DNA from: Natrialba aegyptia DSM 13077
GTDB taxonomy: Archaea > Halobacteriota > Halobacteria > Halobacteriales > Natrialbaceae
NCBI RefSeq assembly: GCF_000337535.1
Contig: NZ_AOIP01000007.1
Coordinates: 45,640 to 109,639 of the forward strand
Reading direction: 5' to 3'
DNA: 64,000 nucleotides
The notes beneath the pieces were generated by a model. That model was not told where the DNA came from. It worked only from the letters and a program-made list of their open reading frames with translations, and did not search any database. The position numbers were made by a program, and so were the translations under genes. Below, piece after piece: positions 26,312 to 34,985 of the stretch; position 1 is the stretch's first letter; each line of letters starts with the position of its first letter.

Positions 26312-27127
26312 TCAGCGCCGCACCGGAACGCCGCGCTCGTCGAGATACGCCTTCGTCTCCTCGATCGAGTAGTCGCCGAAGTGGAAGATCGACGCCGCGA
26401 GCCCGGCGTCCGCGCCGGCGTCGGTGAACACGTCGTACATGTCTTCGGGACCGCCACAGCCCGAGGAGGCGATAACCGGCGTGTCGACGGCGTCACAGAC
26501 CGCTTCCGTCAGCGGCAGGTCGTAGCCGTCTTTGGTGCCGTCCTTGTCGATCGAGTTCACGAAGAGTTCGCCCGCGCCGCGGGACTCGGCCTCTGTGGCC
26601 CACTCGATCACGTCGATGCCGGTTCCCTCGCGGCCGCCTTTCTTGGTGCATTCGAACCAGCAGGATTCGCCGTCGATCTCGACGTAGTGTTCGCCGCGTT
26701 CGTCGAAGCGGCGTTTCGCGTCGACGCTGATGACGATGCACTGGTTTCCGAACGCGCGTGCGCCCTCGGTGATGAGTTCGGGACGTTCGAGCGCGCCGGT
26801 CGTGATCGAGACCTTGTCCGCGCCGGCCCGAAGCGTCTCCTTGATGTCCTCGGTCGTCCGAATGCCGCCGCCGACCGTGAGCGGGATGAAGACCTCGTCG
26901 GCGACCGCGCGGACGACGTCGAGCATCGTTTCGCGCCCCTCGGCGGAGGCGGTGATGTCGAGGAAGACGAACTCGTCGGCCCCGGATTCGTTGTACGCCT
27001 TGGCCATCTCGACGGGATCACCGGTGTACTCTAAGTCCTCGAAGTGGACGCCGGTGTAGACCGCGGGATTCCCGTCCTCGTCCAGATCGACGTCGATACA
27101 CGGGATGATCCGCTTTGTCAGTGCCAT
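26312..27127 (-). CDS. hisF: Imidazole glycerol phosphate synthase cyclase subunit HisF
   Basis: 271 residues, a beta/alpha-barrel enzyme of histidine synthesis that pairs with HisH. Catalytic Asp are in [14 protein letters not shown] and [10 protein letters not shown]; the phosphate-binding loops LTVGGGIRT and [11 protein letters not shown] are intact. It stands alone here, without other his genes. TAGTAAAG on the upstream side (27154-27161) gives a TATA box about 30 nt from the ATG, divergent from the next gene. Confidence 0.95.
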   Translation of the reverse strand: MALTKRIIPCIDVDLDEDGNPAVYTGVHFEDLEYTGDPVEMAKAYNESGADEFVFLDITASAEGRETMLDVVRAVADEVFIPLTVGGGIRTTEDIKETLRAGADKVSITTGALERPELITEGARAFGNQCIVISVDAKRRFDERGEHYVEIDGESCWFECTKKGGREGTGIDVIEWATEAESRGAGELFVNSIDKDGTKDGYDLPLTEAVCDAVDTPVIASSGCGGPEDMYDVFTDAGADAGLAASIFHFGDYSIEETKAYLDERGVPVRR

Positions 27128-27243
27128 TTCTTACCGGGTGTTGGCTCCCCGGGTAGTAAAGCCGTCTGGATCGGGCGAATGCAGCCTGCTGGCTCGCGGC
27201 CCTCGATAGCCGTCTTTAAGGATTCGAGCGCCGAACTCGGAGT

Positions 27244-27432
27244 ATGGCAGACGACACTGACGATACAGCGGACCACGATTCGGGTGCGGACGTCGGTCAC
27301 GACCTCGGTGCCGAGCGGACGACGGCCCCGATGAGCGATTACTCCTCGCGCGCCGTCGGGATCGGGTTTCTCGTTCTGATCGTCGGCACCGCTATTTCGT
27401 TCGGAATTCCGCTCGCAACGACGGGACTGTAG
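27244..27432 (+). CDS. Small single-helix membrane protein
   Basis: 62 residues: a hydrophilic acidic N-terminus (MADDTDDTADHDSGADVGHD) and one C-terminal helix (AVGIGFLVLIVGTAISFGIP). TTTAAG at 27215-27220 sits 27 nt before the ATG, predicting a leaderless message. It is a common haloarchaeal type (I recall a DUF7550 family, from memory). Function unknown. Confidence 0.72.
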   Translation: MADDTDDTADHDSGADVGHDLGAERTTAPMSDYSSRAVGIGFLVLIVGTAISFGIPLATTGL

Positions 27433-27547
27433 CTGTTTCTCGTACCTGTCTCTCTCAGTCCCTGTACCTGACCCTGTAACCGTAGCCTCCCGGCTGTTCG
27501 CATCCAAAACAGAGTCGTGGTCACTCGTCGAGTGAACGAACAGAGCG

Positions 27548-27772
27548 TTAAAAGACGTACTCGTCGTCGTGACCCATCATTCCGTCGTCTTCGAGGCCGG
27601 TACCGCCGGTCGTCTCCTCTTCGTCCATCGGCCCGCTGGTCTTGTAGGCTTTGATGCCCGTCGACAGGAGGTCCTCGATGGCTTCCTCGCGGTTGACGAA
27701 CTCGCCTCGCTCGACCATCTGGGCGATCTGCATCTCGAGGTGTTCGGGGATAGTGATCTCTACTTTCGGCAT
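27548..27772 (-). CDS. CopG/ribbon-helix-helix-like small protein
   Basis: 74 residues. MPKVEITIPEHLEMQIAQMV opens with the beta strand and first helix of a ribbon-helix-helix fold, and FVNREEAIEDLLSTGIKAY gives the second helix. The last 25 residues are an acidic tail with Met/Gly. Members bind DNA as dimers and often regulate their own gene. A TATA-like CCTAAATAC lies about 31 nt upstream. Confidence 0.75.
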   Translation of the reverse strand: MPKVEITIPEHLEMQIAQMVERGEFVNREEAIEDLLSTGIKAYKTSGPMDEEETTGGTGLEDDGMMGHDDEYVF

Positions 27773-27972
27773 CTGATTCGGCTTTCGGTGAGGGGGTATT
27801 TAGGTTTGACGGGGACTCTACAGAACTCGGAATGCCGTTCGTCCGACCGCTCTTCGGACCGTTCATCTGAACTCGTCTCGAAGACGCAGACGGCGCCTGT
27901 CCGGCAGAAGAACGCGTGACGGATGAGGTGAGCCGGTTGGGTGGCTCGAGTGGTGCTCAGGCCGGCGTCTGT

Positions 27973-28272
27973 CTAGCGGTTGCCCATCATCGAGTCGAGG
28001 GCGTTCTTGATCGTCGTCCCCGGCTGCGTGATGGCGTCTAACTGCTGGCGCATCTTGCGCTGGTTGAAGTAGCTCGCGAACGCGAGGATCGTCGGCGGCC
28101 AGAGACCAATAAACATGCCGCGATGACGGTCTCCGCGCAGGAAGAAGTAGTACCACGAAAGACCGACGGACGCTGCAGCGGCGATAAATGCCGGCCCCAT
28201 GGCTTGTTCACCGACCGCTTGTGCTGATTCTGTAGGCATCTCCCGTTCTGTCATCTGTTGTTTGTTCGCCAT
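27973..28272 (-). CDS. Small haloarchaeal membrane protein
   Basis: 99 residues with two predicted helices (GPAFIAAAASVGLSWYYFFL and GMFIGLWPPTILAFASYFNQ) and a basic-acidic C-terminal helix (RKMRQQLDAITQPGTTIKNA). No catalytic motif. GCTTAGTAC lies about 29 nt before the ATG as a TATA candidate, so it is probably transcribed alone. Function unknown. Confidence 0.7.
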   Translation of the reverse strand: MANKQQMTEREMPTESAQAVGEQAMGPAFIAAAASVGLSWYYFFLRGDRHRGMFIGLWPPTILAFASYFNQRKMRQQLDAITQPGTTIKNALDSMMGNR

Positions 28273-28448
28273 ACGGTAGTTGTCTCGGGGAGACCGTACT
28301 AAGCGGTGGCGAGGGTTTCGAACAGAAGGCCACGACTTGCACCCCCGAAGACACGGTTTCGGATCGTTCCATCCGCCCCGTCGTCGCGCTAATTCGATGT
28401 TTCCTCGAGTTCGTCTCGGTTTCTCCGTTCTATCCAGCGTTCGGCTGT

Positions 28449-28460
28449 CCAGCTAGCTGG
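28449..28460. promoter_or_regulatory. Perfect 12-bp palindrome CCAGCTAGCTGG
   Basis: A perfect palindrome about 83 bp before the molybdoprotein start, extended by CTG and CAG on the two sides with one unmatched base. It contains CTAG, a tetramer often avoided in haloarchaeal genomes. It may be an operator. Confidence 0.3.
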
Positions 28461-28542
28461 CAGATAGTTCCGTGAGACGACTCGATCCGGACCGCGAGCG
28501 CCGTGGCGTCACACCTACGTCGCTCGGGACGAAAACGTGACT

Positions 28543-29193
28543 ATGACTACCGACCGAACAGACGCCGTCGAGAGTTCAGGTGCCACCGCGACGGAGTCCG
28601 ACGTTCGAGATATCACTGACCTCTACCGCGAGTTCGGCGAGGATCGGGTCCCGGCGGGCCAGCGCGAGACCTCGGCGTTTCCGGTACTCTCGAAGAGCGG
28701 CACCCCCGGCTGGGATCCCGACTCGTGGGAGTTCACCGTCACCGGCGCGGTCGAGACCGAACTGACGTTCTCGTGGGACGAGTTCCGCGACCTACCACAC
28801 GAGACTCAGAAGCAGGATTTTCACTGCGTGACCGGCTGGAGCAAACTCGACTGTGCGTTTACCGGGGTGCCGTTCACCGAACTCGCCGAGCGGGCGGGCG
28901 TCACGGACGACGCCGTCCACGTCATGTTTTCCGCGCTCGACGGCTACACGACGGATCTGCCGCTCGAGGATTGCATGCGCGAGGAAGTCCTGTTCGCGTG
29001 GGCCTACGACGGCGAGCCGTTGCCCGAGGACCACGGCGGTCCGCTCCGCGTGGTCACGCCGCACAAGTACGCCTACAAGGGGGCGAAGTGGGTCGACGGC
29101 GTCGAGTTCCTCACGGAACCGGAACTGGGCTACTGGGAACGGCGCGGCTACTCCGAGACGGCGAACCCGTGGCGAGAGGAGCGATATAGTTAG
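28543..29193 (+). CDS. Sulfite-oxidase-like molybdopterin oxidoreductase
   Basis: 216 residues from the ATG at 28543 (a GTG is two codons earlier). It has the YedY/sulfite oxidase core: FHCVTGWSKLDCAFTGVPF contains the Cys that would bind molybdenum, and GGPLRVVTPHKYAYKGAKW is the pterin-binding end motif. No Tat signal is visible, so it may be cytoplasmic. Substrate unknown; homologues reduce or oxidise S- or N-oxides. It precedes menF by about 30 bases but functional linkage is not evident. Confidence 0.8.
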   Translation: MTTDRTDAVESSGATATESDVRDITDLYREFGEDRVPAGQRETSAFPVLSKSGTPGWDPDSWEFTVTGAVETELTFSWDEFRDLPHETQKQDFHCVTGWSKLDCAFTGVPFTELAERAGVTDDAVHVMFSALDGYTTDLPLEDCMREEVLFAWAYDGEPLPEDHGGPLRVVTPHKYAYKGAKWVDGVEFLTEPELGYWERRGYSETANPWREERYS

Positions 29194-29225
29194 GCTGAAG
29201 GCGCGCCGGTCCCGAACTGTGGTCG

Positions 29226-30749
29226 ATGAATCGTACGTCGGGCGATGGGCAGCTGCCGGGGACAGTTGACCGGGAGGGTACGGGCGAAGCCGACACTAAC
29301 GCCGGTGCTGGTACTGGTGCTGATGCGGATCTCGATACCGACGCCGGGTCGAACTCCCGTTCTCCTCCCGCGCCGGCTCTCACCCCATCGTCTCTCCGTA
29401 GCCGTAGTCGTGAACTCACGGACGTTTCCTTCGGTGCGATACTGGATACCGACGACGAGGCCCGCATCCAGTGGGCCACCCCCGACGGATTGGAGGTCGT
29501 CGGCCGCGGCGTCGCCGCCCGATTTACCGCGCACGGCTCGGACCGGTTCGAGACCGTCCGCGAACAGGCCGCCCGGACGTTCGCCGAACTCGATCACGAC
29601 GGGCCGACCGTCGCCCGTCCGCGCGCGTTCGGTGGGCTCTCCTTTCACGAGAGCCACGACGGTCGCGACAACGATACCGCTTCGAATACACCTTGGAGCG
29701 GCTTCGCCGCCGCCTCGTTCGTCGTCCCTCGCGTTCTCGTCACCCGCTGTGACGAGGCCACCTGGCTCACCGCCGTCGCCCGCGACGCCGAGACGGCAAC
29801 CGAGCGATTGCACTCGTGGTACGATCGCCTGGCCGATTTCCCGGCGATGCGTCCGAGCGGGTCGGCCCCCGGTGTCGCCGCGACCGAGCGCACGACCTCG
29901 CCCGCGGCGTGGACCGACCAGGTCGAACACGCACTCGATCGAATCGAGACGACGCCCCTCACCAAGGTCGTTCTCGCCCAATCGCTGTCGGTCTCGCTCG
30001 ACGAACCGATCGACGTGCCGGCGACGCTCGAACGCCTTCGCCGACAGTATCCGAACTGCTACCGGTTTCTCGTCGATCACGACGCCGATGCCAGTGGAAC
30101 GTTCTTCGGCACACCGCCGGAGCGGCTCGTCTCGAAACGCGGCGACCACGTCGAAACCGAGGCGCTCGCCGGCTCCGCCCCTCGCGGCGAGACGCCCGAA
30201 GCCGACGAGGAATTCGCCGATCAACTCCGGGACAGCGAGAAGGTTCAACACGAACACGGGCTCGTCGCCGACGCGATCCGCGAGCAGCTGACGCCGCTCG
30301 CGCGCGAGTTGACCATCGACGAGCAGACGGTTCGCCGACTCGCGACGATCCAGCACCTGCAGACGCCGATCGACGCGACCCTCGACGGCGACCGGCACGT
30401 CCTCGAACTCGTCGAGGCGCTCCACCCGACCCCCGCAGTCGGCGGCATGCCGCCCGAGGCGGCTTGGGAGACGATCCGCGAGACGGAGACCTTCGACCGC
30501 GGCTGGTACGCCGCGCCGATCGGCTGGTTCGATGGAGACGGCGACGGCGAGTTCGCGGTCGGTCTCCGGTCGGGCGTCGCGACCGACGAGACGGTCACGC
30601 TCTTTGCGGGCAACGGTCTCGTCGCCGATAGCGACCCCGCGGCCGAGTGGGACGAGGTACAGTTGAAATTCCGGCCGATTTTGGACGAGTTACAGCCTGC
30701 GGGCGCGGACGGGATCGAGAAGGTAACCGGCAATGTGCACTCGCAATGA
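29226..30749 (+). CDS. menF: Isochorismate synthase
   Basis: 507 residues. It converts chorismate to isochorismate, the entry step of menaquinone synthesis. The chorismate-binding domain occupies the C-terminal half: TKVVLAQSLSVSL, FFGTPPERLVSKRGDHVETE, ALAGSAPRGETPEADEEF and HPTPAVGGMPPEAAW. The first 60 residues are low complexity (Thr/Asp/Gly/Ala), so the start is less certain. It overlaps menD by 4 bases (ATGA). Confidence 0.9.
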   Translation: MNRTSGDGQLPGTVDREGTGEADTNAGAGTGADADLDTDAGSNSRSPPAPALTPSSLRSRSRELTDVSFGAILDTDDEARIQWATPDGLEVVGRGVAARFTAHGSDRFETVREQAARTFAELDHDGPTVARPRAFGGLSFHESHDGRDNDTASNTPWSGFAAASFVVPRVLVTRCDEATWLTAVARDAETATERLHSWYDRLADFPAMRPSGSAPGVAATERTTSPAAWTDQVEHALDRIETTPLTKVVLAQSLSVSLDEPIDVPATLERLRRQYPNCYRFLVDHDADASGTFFGTPPERLVSKRGDHVETEALAGSAPRGETPEADEEFADQLRDSEKVQHEHGLVADAIREQLTPLARELTIDEQTVRRLATIQHLQTPIDATLDGDRHVLELVEALHPTPAVGGMPPEAAWETIRETETFDRGWYAAPIGWFDGDGDGEFAVGLRSGVATDETVTLFAGNGLVADSDPAAEWDEVQLKFRPILDELQPAGADGIEKVTGNVHSQ

Positions 30750-32584
30750 GCGCACCCAACCGCGCGACCCTCTGGGGTCGCATCCTCGTCGATGAACTCG
30801 CAGCGAGTGGGCTGGAGGCGGTCTGTCTCGCCCCCGGCAGTCGATCGACGCCGCTGACCGTCGCGTTCGCCGAGCATCCCGATATCGAGGTCTATTCGCA
30901 CTTAGACGAGCGGTCGGCGGCGTTCTTCGCCCTCGGGCGCGCCCGCCGCACCGGCGAGCCGACGGCGCTGGTCTGTACCTCCGGGACGGCGGCCGCGAAC
31001 TTCCACCCGGCGGTGATCGAGGCCGATCAGGCCCGCGTGCCGATGCTCGTTCTCACGGCCGACCGCCCACCTGAACTCCGCGATAGCGGCGCGAATCAGA
31101 CGGTCGATCAGGTCGAACTCTACGGCGACGCCGTGCGCTGGCACGCCGATCTTCCGCTTCCGGAAGCCAGCGAGCGAACGGTCCGAAGCCTCCGCACGAC
31201 GGCCGCCCGCGCGCTGCTTGAAACGACCGTCTCCGAACCCGGCCCCGTCCACCTCAACTGTCCTTTCCGCAAACCGCTCGACCCGATCGAAACGACCGGC
31301 AGCGAGGCCGTTCCCGACGAGTTCGCCGAGACGCTGGCCGGGGCGGGCCGGGACGGTCCGTTCGTCGAGACCGCCGCGGGGCGACACGCGAGCGAACCCG
31401 ACGCCGACGGCACCGGTGCGCTCGAGACCCTTCGAACCGCGCTCGAGACCGCGGACAGACCGCTGCTCGTCGCCGGCCCCGCCGACCCGGTGACATCGTC
31501 GACGGGTGAACTCGATCCCGCGGCCGTCGTCGCCGTGGCCGATGCGGTCGGCGCGCCGGTGCTCGCGGATCCGCTGTCGACCGTTCGGTTCGGGCCGCAC
31601 GTCGCCGCCGAGAGCGCTGCCGACGGGAATCGGACGGTCTACGGCGGGTACGACGGCTACATCGACGCGCTGCCGGCCCCGGATCCGGACGTCGTCGTCC
31701 GATTCGGTGCCTCGCCGACCTCGAAGCGGCTCCGGCACGCGCTACGAGACGCCGACGCGCGCCAGTTTCTGCTCGATCCCGTCGGCGCGTGGCGCGAGGC
31801 GACGTTCACGGCCACCGACCTTCTCGCCGCCTCGCCCGGCTCTGTCTTCGAGAGTCTTGCAGCGTCTCTCGGGGAGCCCACCACTGCGAACCGCTGGCGG
31901 GCGCGATTTGACACCGCAGAGCGGCTCCACTGGGATCTTCGCGACGACGCGTGTACGACTGACTCGCTCGAGTCTGAGCCGTTCGAGGGTGCCGTCCTCG
32001 CATCGGTCTTCGAGGCCGCTCCCGATCCGGCGACGATTTTCGTCTCGAACAGCATGCCCGTTCGGGACGCCGACCGGTTCGCCCACCCGCAACCGGCCGA
32101 CCTGACCGTGCTCGCAAACCGCGGCGCGAGCGGCATCGATGGGATCACGAGTTCGGCGCTCGGCGCAGGCAGTGTGACCGACGAGCCGCTCGTGCTCGTG
32201 ACGGGCGATCTCGCGTTCTATCACGATTCGAACGGGCTACTCGCGCTGGAGCGCTGCGGCGTCGACGCGACGATCGTTCTGCTGGACAACGACGGCGGCG
32301 GCATCTTCCACGAACTCCCGATCGAGGCGGTCGATCCGCCGTTCACGTCGCAGTTCAAAACGCCCCACGGCCTCGAGTTCGACGCACTCGAAGAGCTGTA
32401 CGATTTCGAGTTCGAGCGCGTCGAGCCGGCTGCGTTTGAGGGTGCCTACCGACGGTCGCTCGCGAGCGACGGGACGCAGGTGCTGTCGGTGTCGTTCGAC
32501 GCGGACGCGAGCCACCGGCGGCGAGCCGAACTCGATGAGCGAGTGCACACTGCGGTCGCGGGGACGGACGATTCAGGGCCGTAG
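30746..32584 (+). CDS. menD: SEPHCHC synthase MenD (thiamine-diphosphate enzyme)
   Basis: 612 residues from the ATG at 30746. It joins isochorismate and 2-oxoglutarate to give 2-succinyl-5-enolpyruvyl-6-hydroxy-3-cyclohexene-1-carboxylate. The N-terminal substrate motif LAPGSRSTPLTVAFAEH and the TPP/Mg motif beginning GDLAFYHDSNGLLALE and ending DNDGGG are clear. The 3' end overlaps by 12 bases, tail to tail, with the J-domain gene on the other strand, so both messages share sequence at their ends. Confidence 0.93.
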   Translation: MSAPNRATLWGRILVDELAASGLEAVCLAPGSRSTPLTVAFAEHPDIEVYSHLDERSAAFFALGRARRTGEPTALVCTSGTAAANFHPAVIEADQARVPMLVLTADRPPELRDSGANQTVDQVELYGDAVRWHADLPLPEASERTVRSLRTTAARALLETTVSEPGPVHLNCPFRKPLDPIETTGSEAVPDEFAETLAGAGRDGPFVETAAGRHASEPDADGTGALETLRTALETADRPLLVAGPADPVTSSTGELDPAAVVAVADAVGAPVLADPLSTVRFGPHVAAESAADGNRTVYGGYDGYIDALPAPDPDVVVRFGASPTSKRLRHALRDADARQFLLDPVGAWREATFTATDLLAASPGSVFESLAASLGEPTTANRWRARFDTAERLHWDLRDDACTTDSLESEPFEGAVLASVFEAAPDPATIFVSNSMPVRDADRFAHPQPADLTVLANRGASGIDGITSSALGAGSVTDEPLVLVTGDLAFYHDSNGLLALERCGVDATIVLLDNDGGGIFHELPIEAVDPPFTSQFKTPHGLEFDALEELYDFEFERVEPAAFEGAYRRSLASDGTQVLSVSFDADASHRRRAELDERVHTAVAGTDDSGP

Positions 32585-33631
32585 GGCCCACCAGACCACG
32601 ACCGCGTAGCCGAAGGGGACCCACACGAACGCGAGGGAGAGGGCTCCGTAGATCGAGTCGAGTGCGAGCGGGACCGCATCTATCGTGACCGCGCCGGCCG
32701 GTACGAGCACGCTCCAGCAGCCGAAGACGCCGCTCGCGATCCGCGGCATCGTCAGCAGATAGCCGACGAGGCAGAGCGTACACGCTGCAACGATCCCGTT
32801 GACGAGCGCCGAGAACGCCGGCGTCAGGCTCGCGTATACGAACAACGGATACAGCGCCCAGATACAGGCGATCGTCACGACGGTCTGCTGGTCCAGCGAC
32901 CGGCCGTCCCACTCGAGTTCGATTTCGTCGTCCCAGTCGTGGACGGTGTACTGGAACCCGGCGTCAGAATTCGAATCCGAGTTCGAGTTCGAGTTCGCGT
33001 TTGAACCCGAACCCGAACCCGGATCTGAATCCGATTCGGTGTCGGTCCCTCCTGAACTCGTCGTCGTCTCCGTCTGTCCGGTCGTCGCGTGGGTGTGAGT
33101 ATGAGTGTACGTGTGCGTGCGAGTTCGCGATCGACGTGACCGTGATCGCGCATTCGAGTTCGTTGCACTCGTGTCCGTTCTCGACCGGGCTTCGCTCCAC
33201 CCTTCCTCACGCGCGGCTTGCTGGCGAATCTCTTCGAACGACCAGTCTCCGGTCGAACGAGCGTCTCCCGTTTCTTGTTGTGCGCCGCCTGCCTCCGATC
33301 GTGGCCCGGACCGCTGTTGGCTCGTTTGCGACCCGCGGGTGCGCTCGTTTGCTGAACTCGGATTCGTGCGTGTCGCAGTTGCCCCGCGCTCGGCCGAGTG
33401 CTGGGTCGCCTGTACGTAGGTCTCGTGTCCGAGCCGGTCGTACCGCGCCCGCTCGGTTTCGTCAGTAAGGACGGCTCTGGCCGTCGCGACCTGCTGGAAC
33501 TGCTCGATAGCGTCGGGGTCGTTGCTGTGATCCGGATGGGTCTCGAAGACGCGCTCGCGGTAAGCCGCCTCGAGTTCATCTTGCGTCGCGTCGCTCGCAA
33601 CGCCGAGCACGTCGTAGTACGTCTCGCCCAC
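32573..33631 (-). CDS. Membrane-anchored J-domain protein
   Basis: 352 residues from the GTG at 33629-33631, with a TATA-like ATATTTG about 29 nt upstream. Residues 3-66 form a J domain with HPD in ETHPDHSND, able to stimulate an Hsp70 (DnaK). A long hydrophilic linker follows (about 75-215) with runs such as RTRTHTYTHTHTHAT and GSGSGSNANSNSNSDSNSD. Four C-terminal helices (about 240-350) anchor it in the membrane. Not the canonical DnaJ (no zinc fingers), so it would recruit DnaK to the membrane; client unknown. Confidence 0.8.
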   Translation of the reverse strand: MGETYYDVLGVASDATQDELEAAYRERVFETHPDHSNDPDAIEQFQQVATARAVLTDETERARYDRLGHETYVQATQHSAERGATATRTNPSSANERTRGSQTSQQRSGPRSEAGGAQQETGDARSTGDWSFEEIRQQAAREEGWSEARSRTDTSATNSNARSRSRRSRTRTHTYTHTHTHATTGQTETTTSSGGTDTESDSDPGSGSGSNANSNSNSDSNSDAGFQYTVHDWDDEIELEWDGRSLDQQTVVTIACIWALYPLFVYASLTPAFSALVNGIVAACTLCLVGYLLTMPRIASGVFGCWSVLVPAGAVTIDAVPLALDSIYGALSLAFVWVPFGYAVVVWWALRP

Positions 33632-33822
33632 TGCCCATCCGTAGCCTGTTAGGAATCAAATATGTACTGGATGCTCCTCGATATCCCCGTTCTGAACTCG
33701 GTGCACCGACGCTCTCGAACGGTCGTTTTCGAACGAATAAATTGGTAATCGCTATACGGAATTGTGGGTCGAATCGATCGGTGCCGTATTTTCAGACGAG
33801 ATGCTCGCGACAGTCACCGAAA

Positions 33823-33829
33823 CTATTAT
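33823..33829 (+). promoter_or_regulatory. TATA box of the biotin operon
   Basis: CTATTAT centred 29 nt before the GTG start of bioB, predicting a leaderless or near-leaderless message for bioB-bioU-bioF-bioD. Confidence 0.6.
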
Positions 33830-33854
33830 CCCGTCGTAAACTACCTAGAATTCT

Positions 33855-34979
33855 GTGGTTTACGAGACTGGAAACCGAACGGTCGACGAGGCGGTCGCCA
33901 CCGTCCTCGCCGGCGGTGAACTCGACCGGACCGAGGCGCTTGCCCTCATCGCTCAGCCGGTCGACGTGCTCGCACCGGCGGCGGATGCCGTCCGTGCGCA
34001 CTTCGGTGACGGCACGGTCGACGCCTGTAGTATCGTCAACGCGAAGGCGGGAAACTGTGCGGAGGACTGCGGGTTCTGCGCGCAGTCGGTTCACTTCGAT
34101 ACCGGGATCGACACCTACGGTCTCCTCGATCCGGACCGAATCCTTGCCGCGGCAAAGCGGGCGGAGCGGGACGGCGCACAGCGGTTCGGCATCGTCGTCG
34201 CCGAGAAGGGCGTGAGCAAGGAGAACCGTCCGGACGAGTGGGCGGACGTAATCCGTGCGATCCGTCTCGTCCGCGACGAGACCGCAGTCGAGGTCGATGC
34301 GAGTTTAGGGATCCTCACCGCGGAGGAAGCCGAAATTCTGGCCGAGGAAGGGATCGAACACTACAATCACAACATCGAGACCGCCCCGCGGTACTTCCCC
34401 GAGATCGTCTCGACGCATTCCTTCGAAGACCGGGTGAAGACGCTCGAACGAGCGAAGGCAGCGGGAATGGATCTCTGTGCCGGCGTCATTCTCGGCATGG
34501 GGGAAGCGCCGACGGATCGGGTGGACGCCGCGCTCGCACTTCGGGATATCGGCATTTCGTCGCTTCCGGTGAACGTTCTCAACCCCGTCGCGGGAACCTC
34601 GCTCGGCGACGAGTTCGGCGAGTCGGCGGCGATTACGTCGACCGAGATCATCGAGACGATCGCCGTCTACCGGCTGTTACATCCGCGTGCGAGAGTTCGG
34701 CTGACGGGTGGTCGCGAGGTCAATCTCGACCGGGACGAGCAGCATCGGCCCTTCGAAGCCGGGGCTGACGGGATACTGACCGGGGACTACCTCACGACCG
34801 AGGGGCAGTCTCCCGGCGACGACCTCGAGATCGTCGAGCGGGCCGGTCTGCGGCCGAACATGGCAGCCAACGAGTTCGATCCCGAGGCGGTCAAATCCCG
34901 GGCCGGGGCGGACGACGATGACGAGGAAGCGACGACGGCGGCCGGGACCGCGACGAGCAATGTCGAAATGAGCGATTGA
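33855..34979 (+). CDS. bioB: Biotin synthase (radical SAM)
   Basis: 374 residues from a GTG start. It inserts sulfur into dethiobiotin. The 4Fe-4S/SAM motif NCAEDCGFCAQS is intact (CxxxCxxC), and IEHYNHNIETAPRYF and LNPVAGTSLGD are family blocks. The last 30 residues are an acidic Asp/Glu/Ala/Thr tail not seen in bacterial BioB. First gene of the operon, 6 bases before bioU. Confidence 0.95.
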   Translation: MVYETGNRTVDEAVATVLAGGELDRTEALALIAQPVDVLAPAADAVRAHFGDGTVDACSIVNAKAGNCAEDCGFCAQSVHFDTGIDTYGLLDPDRILAAAKRAERDGAQRFGIVVAEKGVSKENRPDEWADVIRAIRLVRDETAVEVDASLGILTAEEAEILAEEGIEHYNHNIETAPRYFPEIVSTHSFEDRVKTLERAKAAGMDLCAGVILGMGEAPTDRVDAALALRDIGISSLPVNVLNPVAGTSLGDEFGESAAITSTEIIETIAVYRLLHPRARVRLTGGREVNLDRDEQHRPFEAGADGILTGDYLTTEGQSPGDDLEIVERAGLRPNMAANEFDPEAVKSRAGADDDDEEATTAAGTATSNVEMSD

Positions 34980-34985
34980 CTGTCG

